Assembly (NCBI RefSeq): GCF_963678635.1
Contig: NC_087064.1
Location: 14,359,599 to 14,422,801 of the forward strand
Direction: 5' to 3'
DNA from: Symsagittifera roscoffensis
Lineage: Eukaryota; Xenacoelomorpha; Acoela; Convolutidae
DNA length: 63,203 nt
Made by a program: the position numbers and the translations under genes. Positions 1-8,994 of this stretch are shown here, piece by piece (the stretch's first letter is position 1; every line of letters begins with the position of its first letter). The notes under the pieces were generated by a model that was given only the letters and a program-made list of their open reading frames with translations, was not told where the DNA came from and ran no database searches.

Positions 1-470
1 ATCGTGTGTTAGAGTTGTTGAGTGTGAAAGCTTGAAACTAAAATTCATTATTTAAACAATTCTTCGTGGGCGAGCTGTGCGAGTTTGGATAGAATTCTTG
101 TGCGAGTGAATGGAAATATCAAAAGGTTAGTACTGCATTTTCGTCTTATCAATTTACTACATAGAAGTTCAATTTTACTGCTAGTTTTGGGGAAAAATTA
201 AGTTACAAATTTTCATCATTATTAGAATTACTGCTTTTAGGGAAATAATTTATAAATTAATTTACTACGTTTGTATGAACTGTATTTAATTTAGCTGGTG
301 CAAAAGATTATTAGAGTTTTGAACAATTTGAAGAAGTTTTCTATTTTTTATTTTTCTGTTGTGTATTTCGCAGATGATCGTGAGATGAAGACTAATAATT
401 CGAAATGAGACATGGATAAAGAATGGTTAGTGTTTAATTTGAATTTATTAGTAAAGAATATATAGAAATT
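1..470. other. left-edge non-coding segment, probably intron of the retroelement
   Basis: No ORF of note on either strand. On the minus strand this DNA lies downstream of a consensus splice donor at 471-481 and so is probably intron, but no convincing TTTTCAG-type acceptor is visible before base 1. On the plus strand there are donor-like AAAAG/GTTAGT (near 125) and acceptor-like TTTCGCAG (ending near 373) sequences, which may be chance in AT-rich DNA. No stretch here matches 15,700-17,300, so a 3' LTR, if present, lies outside the window. Confidence 0.3.
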
Positions 471-481
471 ATACTTACCTG
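471..481 (-). promoter_or_regulatory. consensus 5' splice site
   Basis: Read on the minus strand the sequence is CAG/GTAAGTAT, a perfect eukaryotic donor. It sits at the end of the last accessory ORF. The stop codon that would end that ORF (475-477) is formed by the donor itself, so splicing would remove the stop and extend the protein into an exon left of the window. Seen directly; use as a splice site is inferred. Confidence 0.6.
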
Positions 482-2290
482 TTAGTCGTCGGGGAAAATC
501 CGTGGGGGAAGATGTCGTGGATTATGTCGGAAGTTGTTAGTAATTTTGCTAGTATGCGAATGATGTTTTTAGTTTGAAGCAGTGGCCAAAGCAATTGAAG
601 TGCTTTAATGGTTTTTAGTTCTTCAGTGCCAACTGCAAAATCATAAGGTGTGTTTTGGATGAGATTATATAATTTGTGATTGTATTTAGTGTTGTGGATG
701 AATTCTAATATTGGGATTTCTATAGGTTGAACAAATTCATGTGGGATAAGGAAGGGTCTGGATTCTTCTGCGTTGAAGGTCTTTGTGATGGGACAAAAAA
801 TATACATTTGGGTTATGGGATCATAATTGCGAAGAATACCGTGAAGGTTAGTATCTTTGATGCAATATGTGAAGTTAAGAAAAAATGGTGAAGTGTATTT
901 AGAGTTAATAAATTGAAAACGGTGGTGTGGTTGTCTTGATGGAGTGTGTAGATCAAAATGATTTTGTATGAAGCGATAATATGTATATGTGTGGGTTTAT
1001 TTAGTTCGTAACATAATATCGTGTGAGCAGTGCAAATCTCGTTCGTGTGGTGCAAGGAAATGAAAGGTTAGTGAAAATAATTGAAATTTTTCTTTAAAAC
1101 TTTCGTAAGTTTGTGTGTCGGTTAGTGCTTCAGAAATGATGTGATCGAATTTGCGATCAAATATATTGAGTGTAAATACATATGGTGTTTTGGCGAAGAA
1201 TTTTTCTGTGATTTGTGGGTTAGCGAAACGGTCATCATCTAAAAATTGGTCTTGGTTAGCTCGGATGATGTTGTGATCGTAATATTCTAGCGTATATTCG
1301 TTAGCTCGGGGTGCAGTGTATGTTTTTAGTGACTTTTTATATCCTATATAAGTAAATTGTCTATGTGTTAGTGGTGTGGTGAGTCGATATAGCATATCTT
1401 TATTTCTTTCTATATCGATGTGAGTGTTAGATAAAGGTAGGCAAAGGGGGTTAGTAAAATGATAATATGATGTCCAATGAAGTGTAGGCATTAAAACTTG
1501 TTCATCTACAAAACTACGTGTGTCGTTAGTGTCGTTAGGGGTGTTCAAAGTATACTGTGGAAATGAAGGTAGGTTGATTGCTAAAAATTCTTTCGTGTTA
1601 GTGTGATTTGGATGATTAATATATTCACGGGCTGTTCCTGGTTTTGTTGGAAATGGATGGTTTGGGAATTTTCTTTTGAAAGTGCGATAAGCTCTATTAG
1701 TGCTAATTGATGATTCGGTGGATGTGGATGATGGTGCTAGTGATGCGGTATAAGCTGAAGAGGGTGTAGGGGTAGGTGGGTTTGATGATTCTATTGTGGA
1801 TGAAATCTGATTTATAGTGGGGTTTTCAAGGTGGAAGGGTTGTTGTTGTAGGGTGATAAAATTATCTAGTTCCTGGGAGATTTGGGGAGTATCTGGAGAA
1901 TTGGATGATCGGTCTGAATGAAATGAAGAGTAGGTTGGGCTGACTTGTGAAGCATAAGAGGGCGTAGAAATGGATGGAAGTGGGTTATTTGGCGGGATTG
2001 GTTGAAAAGGGGGTTTTGAAAAAAACTGAGGAGTTGGTTTGAAAATTATTGGATGGAGATGGTTCAGAGTCTGCAAATTCATCAGGGGTTTCAATATTTG
2101 GGTTATTAAGTTGTGAAATGGAGTATAAAACTGAGATATGTGAGTTAGTGTCTGAATTCATGCCTGATGTTACATTATTGGTTGGGAAATCGGGTGGCGG
2201 GAAAGCGAAAAGTGGAATTATTGTAATTGGAGTGTTGAGGTTGGTTGGGTGGGAATTTGAGCGGTGTAGGGATCCAAGTTGTCGGCTCAT
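475..2290 (-). pseudogene. 3'-terminal accessory ORF of the retroelement, broken
   Basis: Function not recognised. It starts with ATG at 2,290, overlapping the envelope stop by 4 nt (ATGA). The first ~250 codons are rich in Ser, Thr, Pro and Asn and look disordered; the rest looks globular, with aromatic and charged residues. Two breaks are visible. The opening frame ends at 1,985 while the following frame is open from about 2,094, so a frameshift lies in between, near homopolymer runs. An in-frame TAA at 997-999 interrupts the second frame, which then continues open to 475. There it meets a consensus splice donor, so the protein may continue in another exon. The last ~60 codons resemble the C-terminus of the methionine-less ORF at 4,877-6,052 (PF, then G-x-[IL], then Y-[DN]-P and a Tyr/Phe/Cys end), suggesting the two are paralogues. 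No membrane segment is obvious. Confidence 0.55.
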
Positions 2291-4889
2291 CGTGGGCTAA
2301 AAAAATTATTATTTTGAGACTGAAAAGCGGTGGTAGGGGGTTGTTCTATAATTTGTTCATATGTATTTTCATCTAGTGGATGGTGTGTCATTATATGTTG
2401 AATGGGACTTTGTGATATGGTCGGTCTAAAATTTGGATTATGTGTTATTGCTAAATTTCGAAAATTTTGTGGGACTAGTGATAATGGATGGGTATGTGGA
2501 AGGGATGGTAACTGTGGTGCTGTAGGCGTTATGTCTACATTGTTATGTTCTTCGTCGTATGTGTTCTGTCTTGTTGCTATTTTTGTGTTGTATTCTTTTA
2601 TTTGTGCGTCTAAAAGAATTTTGTTTATTGATGATGAAAAAATTCTAAAAAATCCTGCAAATAGTATGCGTGCTACACTTGCTTGTCTATTTACTTGTGT
2701 GTGTATAGCGCATGTATTATAGATTCCTTTTAAAAGCGAAAAAAGAAATCCTATAAAGTTAAACATTGCGTATAAAATAGTCAATTTTTCTAAGATGTAG
2801 TAGGGCCATCCTAGAAAATCGAGAATTTCATTTTTTAGTGTAACAAAGCTAAAAATATTTATAGGTGAAATATCTTGTGGTCTATATTTTTCACCGTTTA
2901 GATATATATAGTCTTTAATGTCTTTAAAATATCCGCTATAATCTTGTGTATAAATATCTGCAAATCCTGCGGTTTCGGCAAGTTTGCGTAAGTTTTGGTC
3001 AATTGATTGTCTTTGTATAGTGTCCATTTGTGTTAATAGTTCTTGGAATTGTTGTGTTCTAATGTGATGTTGGATATCGGATTTTGAATATATTCCAATT
3101 GATTGTAGGTCAATATTTGGGTTTCGAGCAATAGCTCTTATGCTTTCAGGTGAAAATTTTTTGAGTGATTGCATTAATGTGGGATATGGGGTAAGAAGGT
3201 AATATTTATCTTCATCAGGGTTCAGTTGAACTACATTGTGGCTATTTTCTGATCCACATGGGACTGCGGTATCCCAGAAATAGGTTCGTCTTGAAAGTGT
3301 GTCTACGAAATGTACTTTATTCTTATAAAAGATAGGGATTCTTTTATAGCATCGTTTATCTTCAAAAACATATAGTGGTGATACTTTTTTGGTACAGGTA
3401 TAAAACCATAAAATGTTTCCTTCGTAGTCTAAAAAATTTGATCTATTGCCTGATAGTAAATATCCTGCGTAGGGTATTTTTAATACTGCTAGTGCAAGTG
3501 ATTGTAGGATTTGTGTCCTTTCTAATTCGCATAGTTGGTGAAGTGTTTCTAATTCAGAGAGTGACATTTCTAGAAAAATGCGGCTAATTGTGTAGTCTAA
3601 TTTCATATCTAGGTGAATATCATAGTGGATATTACCGAAATATGTACTATTCATTAGTGATAGTTCTTGTAAACGTGTGCTTCTAGTGTCATGGGGTTTT
3701 AGATGTCCACCAGGTTGACTTTTACTTTTTTGAAAATCAACTGGTATATATGATGTTCCTTCGTTTATAGGGTGACTTGTGGCGTATGGGTCGAATTTTA
3801 CTTTTCCAGTGGTCATGTCGAATCCTTTTTCGTATTCAACTAATATCTCGGAATATTGTGTTCTGTGAAGTGGATTTCTGTACTTACATGCAAGTTCTGT
3901 TTCTTGATCTATTTGAAAACGTGTCAATTTATTTTCTATATTGTGTATATTTCTAAAATTAGAACTTTGTTTTCGTGATGGATGGACTTGTTCATATGGA
4001 ATTGATTGTATAAAATATTTTTCGTGAAATTTTATCATACGAGCGTGTATTTTTGCTACTTGAAATGTTGTACATGTGTCTTCGGGGAACCAAACAATTG
4101 TTGCTTGTGTTCGTGTTGTAGGGTCACAAAAGCCTTGATCGTTTTTACAAGGTAATCTAATTCCTTGATAGATCATTGTGTTGTCAGTAAGTCGCGTGTG
4201 AGTTGTATTTTCCAATCGAAAAACATGATTTCTTGATATCCTTTATTTTTTGTGTCTGCTTTGCAGTTTGATGGGTCATTTATACCAATGTGTGGTATCC
4301 AGTGTTTATCGTGTATGTCATAAGTAAATCTTCCGTGTGCGCCGTTGTATGGGTATTTTTCATCTAATTTTATATGTCCTTGATATCTTTCAAGTTCTGC
4401 TTGATGTACAGAATCTGCAAAAACTTGGAAATATACTAATTTTCTATCTGTGTTTTTATTTCTTGTGATGTTTAGTCTTAGTAACTCGTTTTTACAATCT
4501 TCGGGATTGAGATGTAAAAGGCGTTCGATATTACTCTGGTAGATTGATTCGTGGTCAAGTCGGTTTTTATTTCAACTTGAGACTTGTGAACAATGTACTT
4601 TCTTTTCAGAAAATGTTGCTGTGAATTTATATCCTATAACTGTTGTTGCTCGGGCTTTTGAATAAAGTGTCGCTATTACATTTGTTGTTTCTATAGCTTG
4701 TGGTTCTGTTTCGCATTGTGATACTTGATTTATTGCATATTTGTGTAGTGTTTTTTGTTCGTTTTCTTCACAATCGTAATGTGTTACTAATAAATCTTGG
4801 GGTCCTGTGCGGGGGGAAGGGTTTATGTTTTCATTGGAGGTTACTAGAAAATGGAGTTGGAGAAAAGTTAAAATTTTTAGAATATACAT
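2287..4889 (-). pseudogene. envelope-type glycoprotein gene (env), broken
   Basis: Position downstream of pol, a hydrophobic signal peptide at the N-terminus (start ATG 4,889; first ~17 residues), many conserved-looking cysteines and a hydrophobic segment about 140 residues before the C-terminus (around 2,700-2,800) followed by a Pro/Gln/His-rich tail mark this as a type I membrane glycoprotein. Motifs such as LPCK followed by G-x-C and a later I-V-W, and C-x-x-[KR] with CY-x-R-IP, recall the chuvirus-type (class III, gB-like) glycoproteins captured by some arthropod and nematode retroelements; this is family recall and needs a profile search. This copy is broken. An in-frame TGA lies at 4,572-4,574, and the first frame ends at 4,173-4,175 while the second frame opens after 4,243, so a frameshift lies in 4,173-4,245. 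The stop (2,287-2,289) overlaps the next ORF as ATGA. Confidence 0.65.
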
Positions 4890-6052
4890 GTGTATGACAA
4901 TCCTGAGTATGGGTTATAAAATGTGATGTAACCAATTGTCTTTTTGGTATATCTGTCGTATTTGTATATCACTTCAGTTGTTATAAATGGTGGTGGTAGG
5001 GATTGAGCTGTTATATTTGGTGGGTTTAATGGATAGGGATGTTGAGTAATGTTGTTTAATTTAACCGTGATTTCAAATTTTAATTGTAGACTATTTTGTT
5101 GGAGTATTTGGATGTTATGATCACGAATGTCTTCGTGAATGTCTTGTCTATATTGTAGTCTATTTAGTGGCCAGTTGTGGAGTCGGTTACTTTCTGGGTG
5201 TTGTCCAAATAATGGTGGAGGTGCTGTGAATGTATTCCAGTCTAGTCTTAAAGGAATATTTGTTGATGATTGTTCTCGATATCTAGCGTCGAGGTTATTT
5301 GGGAAGTTTAAGTTAAAAGACGGTGGTGAAATCTGGCTTATTGATGGTGTTGATGGTAGTGATAATGTTTCTGGTAGTGATGAGGATGTTGTTGTATCCG
5401 TAGAAATATCTATTGGATCATTGATTAAATTTGGTTCACCTTGTGTGAATGAATGTGTTGTCCAATATGGTAGTCGTGATGTTTGGTTTGTAGGGTTAAA
5501 GGGATTTTCACGTATTTGTTCAGATGTTGGTGTTGAACCTAAGTAATCTGAGGGTAGGCTCGAGGTGCTACGTTGTGAAAGAAGCGTAGGGGTTTCTGGT
5601 AATATACCGATGGGGTTTTCTGGAGTACTTTGTGATGGGGATTGGGGTATATCAAAATGAACTCGGGGAGTTTGAAAATTTCTGTTTCGTCGAGGATGTA
5701 TAATTTGTCTATTTATTTCTACTGTATTTTGGTTTTGACTAGGATTTCGTATTCTACTTAATTCTTGTGGTAGTGTTGGGTAAAAGTTATATGTTGGTTC
5801 GCTTAGAGGTGCTTGTCGTTGAACTGGTTCTAGTGGTTCAGATAAGCGAGCGTGTCGTTCTTCAAAGGTATATGGGTTGTCTTCAAAGGAAATTCGTGTG
5901 TATGTTTGGGGGTTTTGGGTAGTTGAAGATAATGTTGGGTTATCTTGGGATGATGTCGGTGAAGACTGACTGAGTGATTGTTGGTTAGCAATTTTTGATG
6001 GTTTTTTATTTATTCTTTTAGTGGAAAAATTTATATTTATTACAGTATTCTT
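4877..6052 (-). CDS. 392-codon disordered ORF with no methionine
   Basis: The frame is open from the TAG at 6,053-6,055 to the TAA at 4,877-4,879, about 392 codons, and I find no ATG codon in it. The first ~260 residues are Ser/Thr/Pro/Gln/Asn-rich and look disordered; the last ~130 look globular and end in a segment similar to the C-terminus of the 475-2,290 ORF. The ORF overlaps the small membrane ORF upstream (6,018-6,206) by 35 nt and the env start codon downstream by 13 nt. With no internal start it must be reached by splicing, by ribosomal frameshifting from the membrane ORF (a +1 shift is needed), or by non-ATG initiation. The length without a stop in AT-rich DNA, and the absence of any break, argue that it is coding. 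Product unknown. Confidence 0.6.
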   Translation of the reverse strand, partial: KNTVININFSTKRINKKPSKIANQQSLSQSSPTSSQDNPTLSSTTQNPQTYTRISFEDNPYTFEERHARLSEPLEPVQRQAPLSEPTYNFYPTLPQELSRIRNPSQNQNTVEINRQIIHPRRNRNFQTPRVHFDIPQSPSQSTPENPIGILPETPTLLSQRSTSSLPSDYLGSTPTSEQIRENPFNPTNQTSRLPYWTTHSFTQGEPNLINDPIDISTDTTTSSSLPETLSLPSTPSISQISPPSFNLNFPNNLDARYREQSSTNIPLRLDWNTFTAPPPLFGQHPESNRLHNWPLNRLQYRQDIHEDIRDHNIQILQQNSLQLKFEITVKLNNITQHPYPLNPPNITAQSLPPPFITTEVIYKYDRYTKKTIGYITFYNPYSGLSYTCIF

Positions 6053-6206
6053 CTAGAAAAAGAATTAGGAGGATTGTTGCTAGGGTGAATGTGATGATTG
6101 CTTTTTTTATACATTTGCATATTGTCAAGATGAGGGATGATAGAAATGTTATAAAAATTACAAATAGTAAAAAAATATCTGTTCTACTAAAAATGGTTCG
6201 TATCAT
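6018..6206 (-). CDS. small membrane protein (62 aa) of the retroelement
   Basis: Starts with ATG at 6,206, overlapping the stop of the preceding membrane ORF as ATGA. The protein has two hydrophobic stretches (about residues 11-29 and 35-50) separated by a short Cys/Lys linker (CKCIKK), so it is probably a two-pass hairpin resembling a viroporin or a short anchor. Its last 35 nt overlap the methionine-less ORF, which makes it a candidate N-terminal part of that product if ribosomes shift frame. Family not recognised; short hydrophobic ORFs can arise by chance in AT-rich DNA, so the ordered overlaps are the main support. Confidence 0.45.
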   Translation of the reverse strand: MIRTIFSRTDIFLLFVIFITFLSSLILTICKCIKKAIITFTLATILLILFLEEYCNKYKFFH

Positions 6207-6433
6207 TTAGATAAGTTTTGTGAATCGTACCTGTGGATATAGTCAATAGCTTTTGAAAGCTGGAGGTATAGTTCAAATATGGAATAGAAAATTAAAAAAA
6301 TATTGCAAAAAATGATTAAGATTATTACAAAAGCTTCAAAGGTATCAAAAAGAAATATGAATAAAAGTTTAAATATTGTTAAAAAGTTTATGAAAATGTT
6401 GAGTATTAAGTTGACTGATCGAGAGAAGAGCAT
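6203..6433 (-). CDS. small membrane protein (76 aa) of the retroelement
   Basis: Begins with ATG at 6,433. It has long Leu/Ile/Phe-rich hydrophobic runs over roughly residues 8-30 and 35-57, predicted as two transmembrane helices, with a short polar C-terminus (DYIHRYDSQNLSK). Its TGA stop overlaps the next ORF's ATG (ATGA at 6,203-6,206). It overlaps by 31 nt a short open frame upstream (6,403-6,666). Not recognised as a known family. Small hydrophobic proteins near env are common in complex viruses, but that role is only an inference here. Confidence 0.45.
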   Translation of the reverse strand: MLFSRSVNLILNIFINFLTIFKLLFIFLFDTFEAFVIILIIFCNIFLIFYSIFELYLQLSKAIDYIHRYDSQNLSK

Positions 6434-6666
6434 TTAAGAAATGGCTTCTCGATCGAATATTTTTTGTTGTTTGAGGCAATTTTCAAGTGTGGTCGGATTA
6501 TTTATTGGTTTTTTGACAAGTGGGTTGAGTTTTGTGAAAAATTGTTGGGGCCGAATTTTATGGTAATCGGGAGGTCTTCTTTGTCTTTATTTTTATTTGT
6601 CAAGTGATCTGGGGTATTTTTGAGATTTTTATACTTTAGGCTAATTAAAATGGTCGTTCTTTTACT
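6403..6666 (-). pseudogene. possible short polar ORF with one in-frame stop
   Basis: One frame is open for 87 codons apart from a TAA at 6,502-6,504. The translated product is Lys/Asn/Ser-rich, with no methionine and no recognisable motif. It overlaps the start of the 76-aa membrane ORF in the same overlapping style as the other ORFs of this element. Without an ATG or a homologue it may simply be spacer. Confidence 0.25.
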
Positions 6667-6677
6667 TTAGGCTAATT
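6633..6677. repeat. two direct copies of a 14-bp motif
   Basis: ACTTTAGGCTAATT occurs at 6,633-6,646 and again at 6,664-6,677, 31 bp apart, between the integrase gene and the downstream ORFs. Possible regulatory repeat for a subgenomic or spliced downstream transcript; function unknown. Confidence 0.6.
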
Positions 6678-7071
6678 TAACATATTTGAGATCGGAGTTG
6701 GGGAAATATTGTTGATCTTTGGGTTATTAGATAAGGGAGGGTTATGATATTATGGTGATATTTATTTTAGTTGTCAAGTTGGAGTGGTTTGCTTATTTTT
6801 GACCTGGAGGTCGCAAAGTTATAGTTATAGATATGCCTGGAGTTTAATATCGTTCGTCTAGTTGGTTTGTGTTAGAGTTAGAGAAGGTGACGGATTGGAT
6901 GAATCCTATTGGCTAATTTTGAACTAGAATCGTTGCTTGTTTGTCAGCATGTTATTTTGAAAAATGAAAGTTCAAAATATTTTAGAGGTGCAAAAATTGT
7001 TAAATATAAAATTAAAGCTGTTTTTGAAATTCGACTTTCTTTAATATTTTAGATTGTGGAATGAATGTTTA
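6678..7071. other. integrase-downstream intergenic spacer
   Basis: No substantial ORF on either strand. It separates the intact integrase from the block of membrane, disordered and envelope ORFs, so it is the expected place for a splice acceptor or internal promoter for the downstream genes. I do not see an unambiguous nematode acceptor on the minus strand. Confidence 0.3.
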
Positions 7072-8994
7072 TTAGTTTTTACATGGTTGATTTCTAAGTC
7101 GTGATGACTCTCTAGGTTCTGATTTGTCGATTTGTTCTTGGGGTATTATTTTTTCTGTCAATTTTCTATTTTTTCTTTCTTTTTGAGGTATATTTTGATC
7201 TAGCTTTTTTGTATTGTTTTTCGTTATAGTTGATTTTTTATTTTGGTTCTCGAGATGAATGTCATGTTGTTCCTTTGTTTTATTCTCCGTATGTGGGTTA
7301 TTTTGAATAACTTTTAAACCTGTGAAAGAATATAATTGAGTTAGTTCGCGTAGTGCGTATTCTTTTGGGTAATAAGGTAATAGGTTGTTTCGGTGTTGAA
7401 CAATTTCATTTTTGTCTGAGTCGGTAATTTTATATGTGACATCAGTGGGTTTGGCAATTATTTGGTATGGTCCTCTACGAAGGGGTTGTAATTTTTTAGA
7501 GATTCCTTTTTGAGTGTTAAAATTGGGTATTAAAACAAATGTTCCAATTTTTAAATCGGAGGCTGGTGTAAAGCGTGAATTTATTTGTTCATTAATGTTT
7601 TGCCTTTGTAACAACTTTTTTGTTACTTTTTGGTAAATTTCATTGTGTTTTTTATCTCTGTTTAAAATCCATTCGGTGTGTGTACCGGAGGCTAATTTAA
7701 GAATTTGTGGGTGATGAAAATGATCTTCATCGTGTGTATGTAAAGGTAGGTTATAACAAATTGAGTCTTTATTCGGTTGGCAATGACTTTGTGCATTTTT
7801 ATGAGAGTTTGCTGTAAACATAATTGGTTTGCGTGGCTTTTGATTAAAAACCATTTCATATGGTGACAATCCGAGAGTTGTCGTGATTTGTGAATTATAT
7901 GCTAAGGGAAATAGTTTTACATCTGCTGACCATTCGGTGTATTTTGTATCATTGCCATTGATGATACATCTAAGATATTCTTGTAGTGAACGGTTCATAC
8001 CTTCGACAAAGCCGTTTGTCCAAGGTGCGTGAGATGTACGTGGTTTGTGTTTGATTTTATATAAATGACATATTGTGATGATTTCATTATTTATGAATTC
8101 CGTACCGTTGTCTGTAACTAAAATTTCTGGTAGTCCGAATTTGGCTATCCAGTGTTCATAAAGTGTTGTGTAAGCGTAATAAGCGTTACAATGTGGTACT
8201 GGGTTAAGTGCTACATAATGTGTAAATGCGTCAACAATTACCATAATGTAGGAGTTTCCTTCGGATGATGGTGAAATTGGTCCTTTTGTATCAAAGGAAA
8301 TACGGTGGTTAAAGTACAAACTTTGTCCTTTAAAGTCTTGTTTTTGTGCTATTTGTTTTTGATTTGGATAAGGTTTATTTAGCTGACATACTATACAATC
8401 ATTGCATAGTACTTTTATCCAAATTGGTGCATTTGTAAAATAAAAGTTTTGTATGAAATTTGAATATGTTTTCTCTGATCCAGAGTGTCCTTTAATGTTT
8501 TGTGTATGTGAGATATTAAAAGCTATGAGAATCATACTTAAAGGGAGACAGGGAACTGTAGATTCATTTAATTGGTATTCTAGAAGGTCTGTGTTTTCAT
8601 TAATTGTTGTATTATTAAATTTTGGAAAATATCGGAAGAGTGTTTTATTTCCTAATATTGTTGTATCTGCCTTTACGGGTTTAGTTTTATATTTGTGCAA
8701 TGATTTTAGTTGTCTAATTACTGGGTCAGGATTTTGATATTGTTTCAAAGTATTAATTGTAATTTTCTCTGTTGGGGGGAGAAAAATGTTTTCTATTTCT
8801 AATTTAGATAAAGGAATTGTATCAAGTGGGTCATGGAGGTCAAAAACTTGATTTATTGTGTATTTTGAATCGTTTGTTTGTGGTCCTGATAAATTTATTT
8901 TATCAGTTAGATTTTCTTTTTCAATTAATGGAAAAAGGTCTTTTTTATGTGGGTGTTGTTTTACTCTTTTTTGTTGGGTGTTATTTTTATCCAT
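7072..8994 (-). CDS. Ty3/gypsy-type integrase with GPY/F module
   Basis: A 640-aa integrase that would insert the cDNA copy into chromosomes. Domains in order: zinc-binding HHCC (H-x3-H-type histidines, with the CIVC cysteine pair near 8,390-8,405); the DDE catalytic core with the first Asp in SFDTKG (near 8,290), the second in VTDNGTEF (near 8,105) and the Glu in GFVEGMN (near 8,005); then a GPY/F module (RRGPYQI near 7,465), typical of Metaviridae; and a Lys/Gln/Glu-rich C-terminal tail of about 100 residues. Unusually it is not in frame with RT: it has its own ATG at 8,994 in a good context (AAAATGG) and overlaps the RT frame by 34 nt in the -1 frame. No stop or frameshift is present and the catalytic residues are intact. 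Confidence 0.92.
   Translation of the reverse strand: MDKNNTQQKRVKQHPHKKDLFPLIEKENLTDKINLSGPQTNDSKYTINQVFDLHDPLDTIPLSKLEIENIFLPPTEKITINTLKQYQNPDPVIRQLKSLHKYKTKPVKADTTILGNKTLFRYFPKFNNTTINENTDLLEYQLNESTVPCLPLSMILIAFNISHTQNIKGHSGSEKTYSNFIQNFYFTNAPIWIKVLCNDCIVCQLNKPYPNQKQIAQKQDFKGQSLYFNHRISFDTKGPISPSSEGNSYIMVIVDAFTHYVALNPVPHCNAYYAYTTLYEHWIAKFGLPEILVTDNGTEFINNEIITICHLYKIKHKPRTSHAPWTNGFVEGMNRSLQEYLRCIINGNDTKYTEWSADVKLFPLAYNSQITTTLGLSPYEMVFNQKPRKPIMFTANSHKNAQSHCQPNKDSICYNLPLHTHDEDHFHHPQILKLASGTHTEWILNRDKKHNEIYQKVTKKLLQRQNINEQINSRFTPASDLKIGTFVLIPNFNTQKGISKKLQPLRRGPYQIIAKPTDVTYKITDSDKNEIVQHRNNLLPYYPKEYALRELTQLYSFTGLKVIQNNPHTENKTKEQHDIHLENQNKKSTITKNNTKKLDQNIPQKERKNRKLTEKIIPQEQIDKSEPRESSRLRNQPCKN

Noticed and set aside
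1-470. 3' LTR matching 15,700-17,500
   Set aside because: No matching stretch was found by eye, so no LTR boundaries are claimed.
2049-5546. Plus-strand ORFs (2,049-2,300, 2,402-2,722, 5,139-5,546)
   Set aside because: Antisense shadows of the minus-strand env and accessory ORFs; no domains.
8961-8994. Classical -1 frameshift heptamer joining RT and integrase
   Set aside because: The run is C-AAAAAA-G, which does not give a perfect X-XXY-YYZ heptamer in the RT frame, and integrase has its own ATG in good context.
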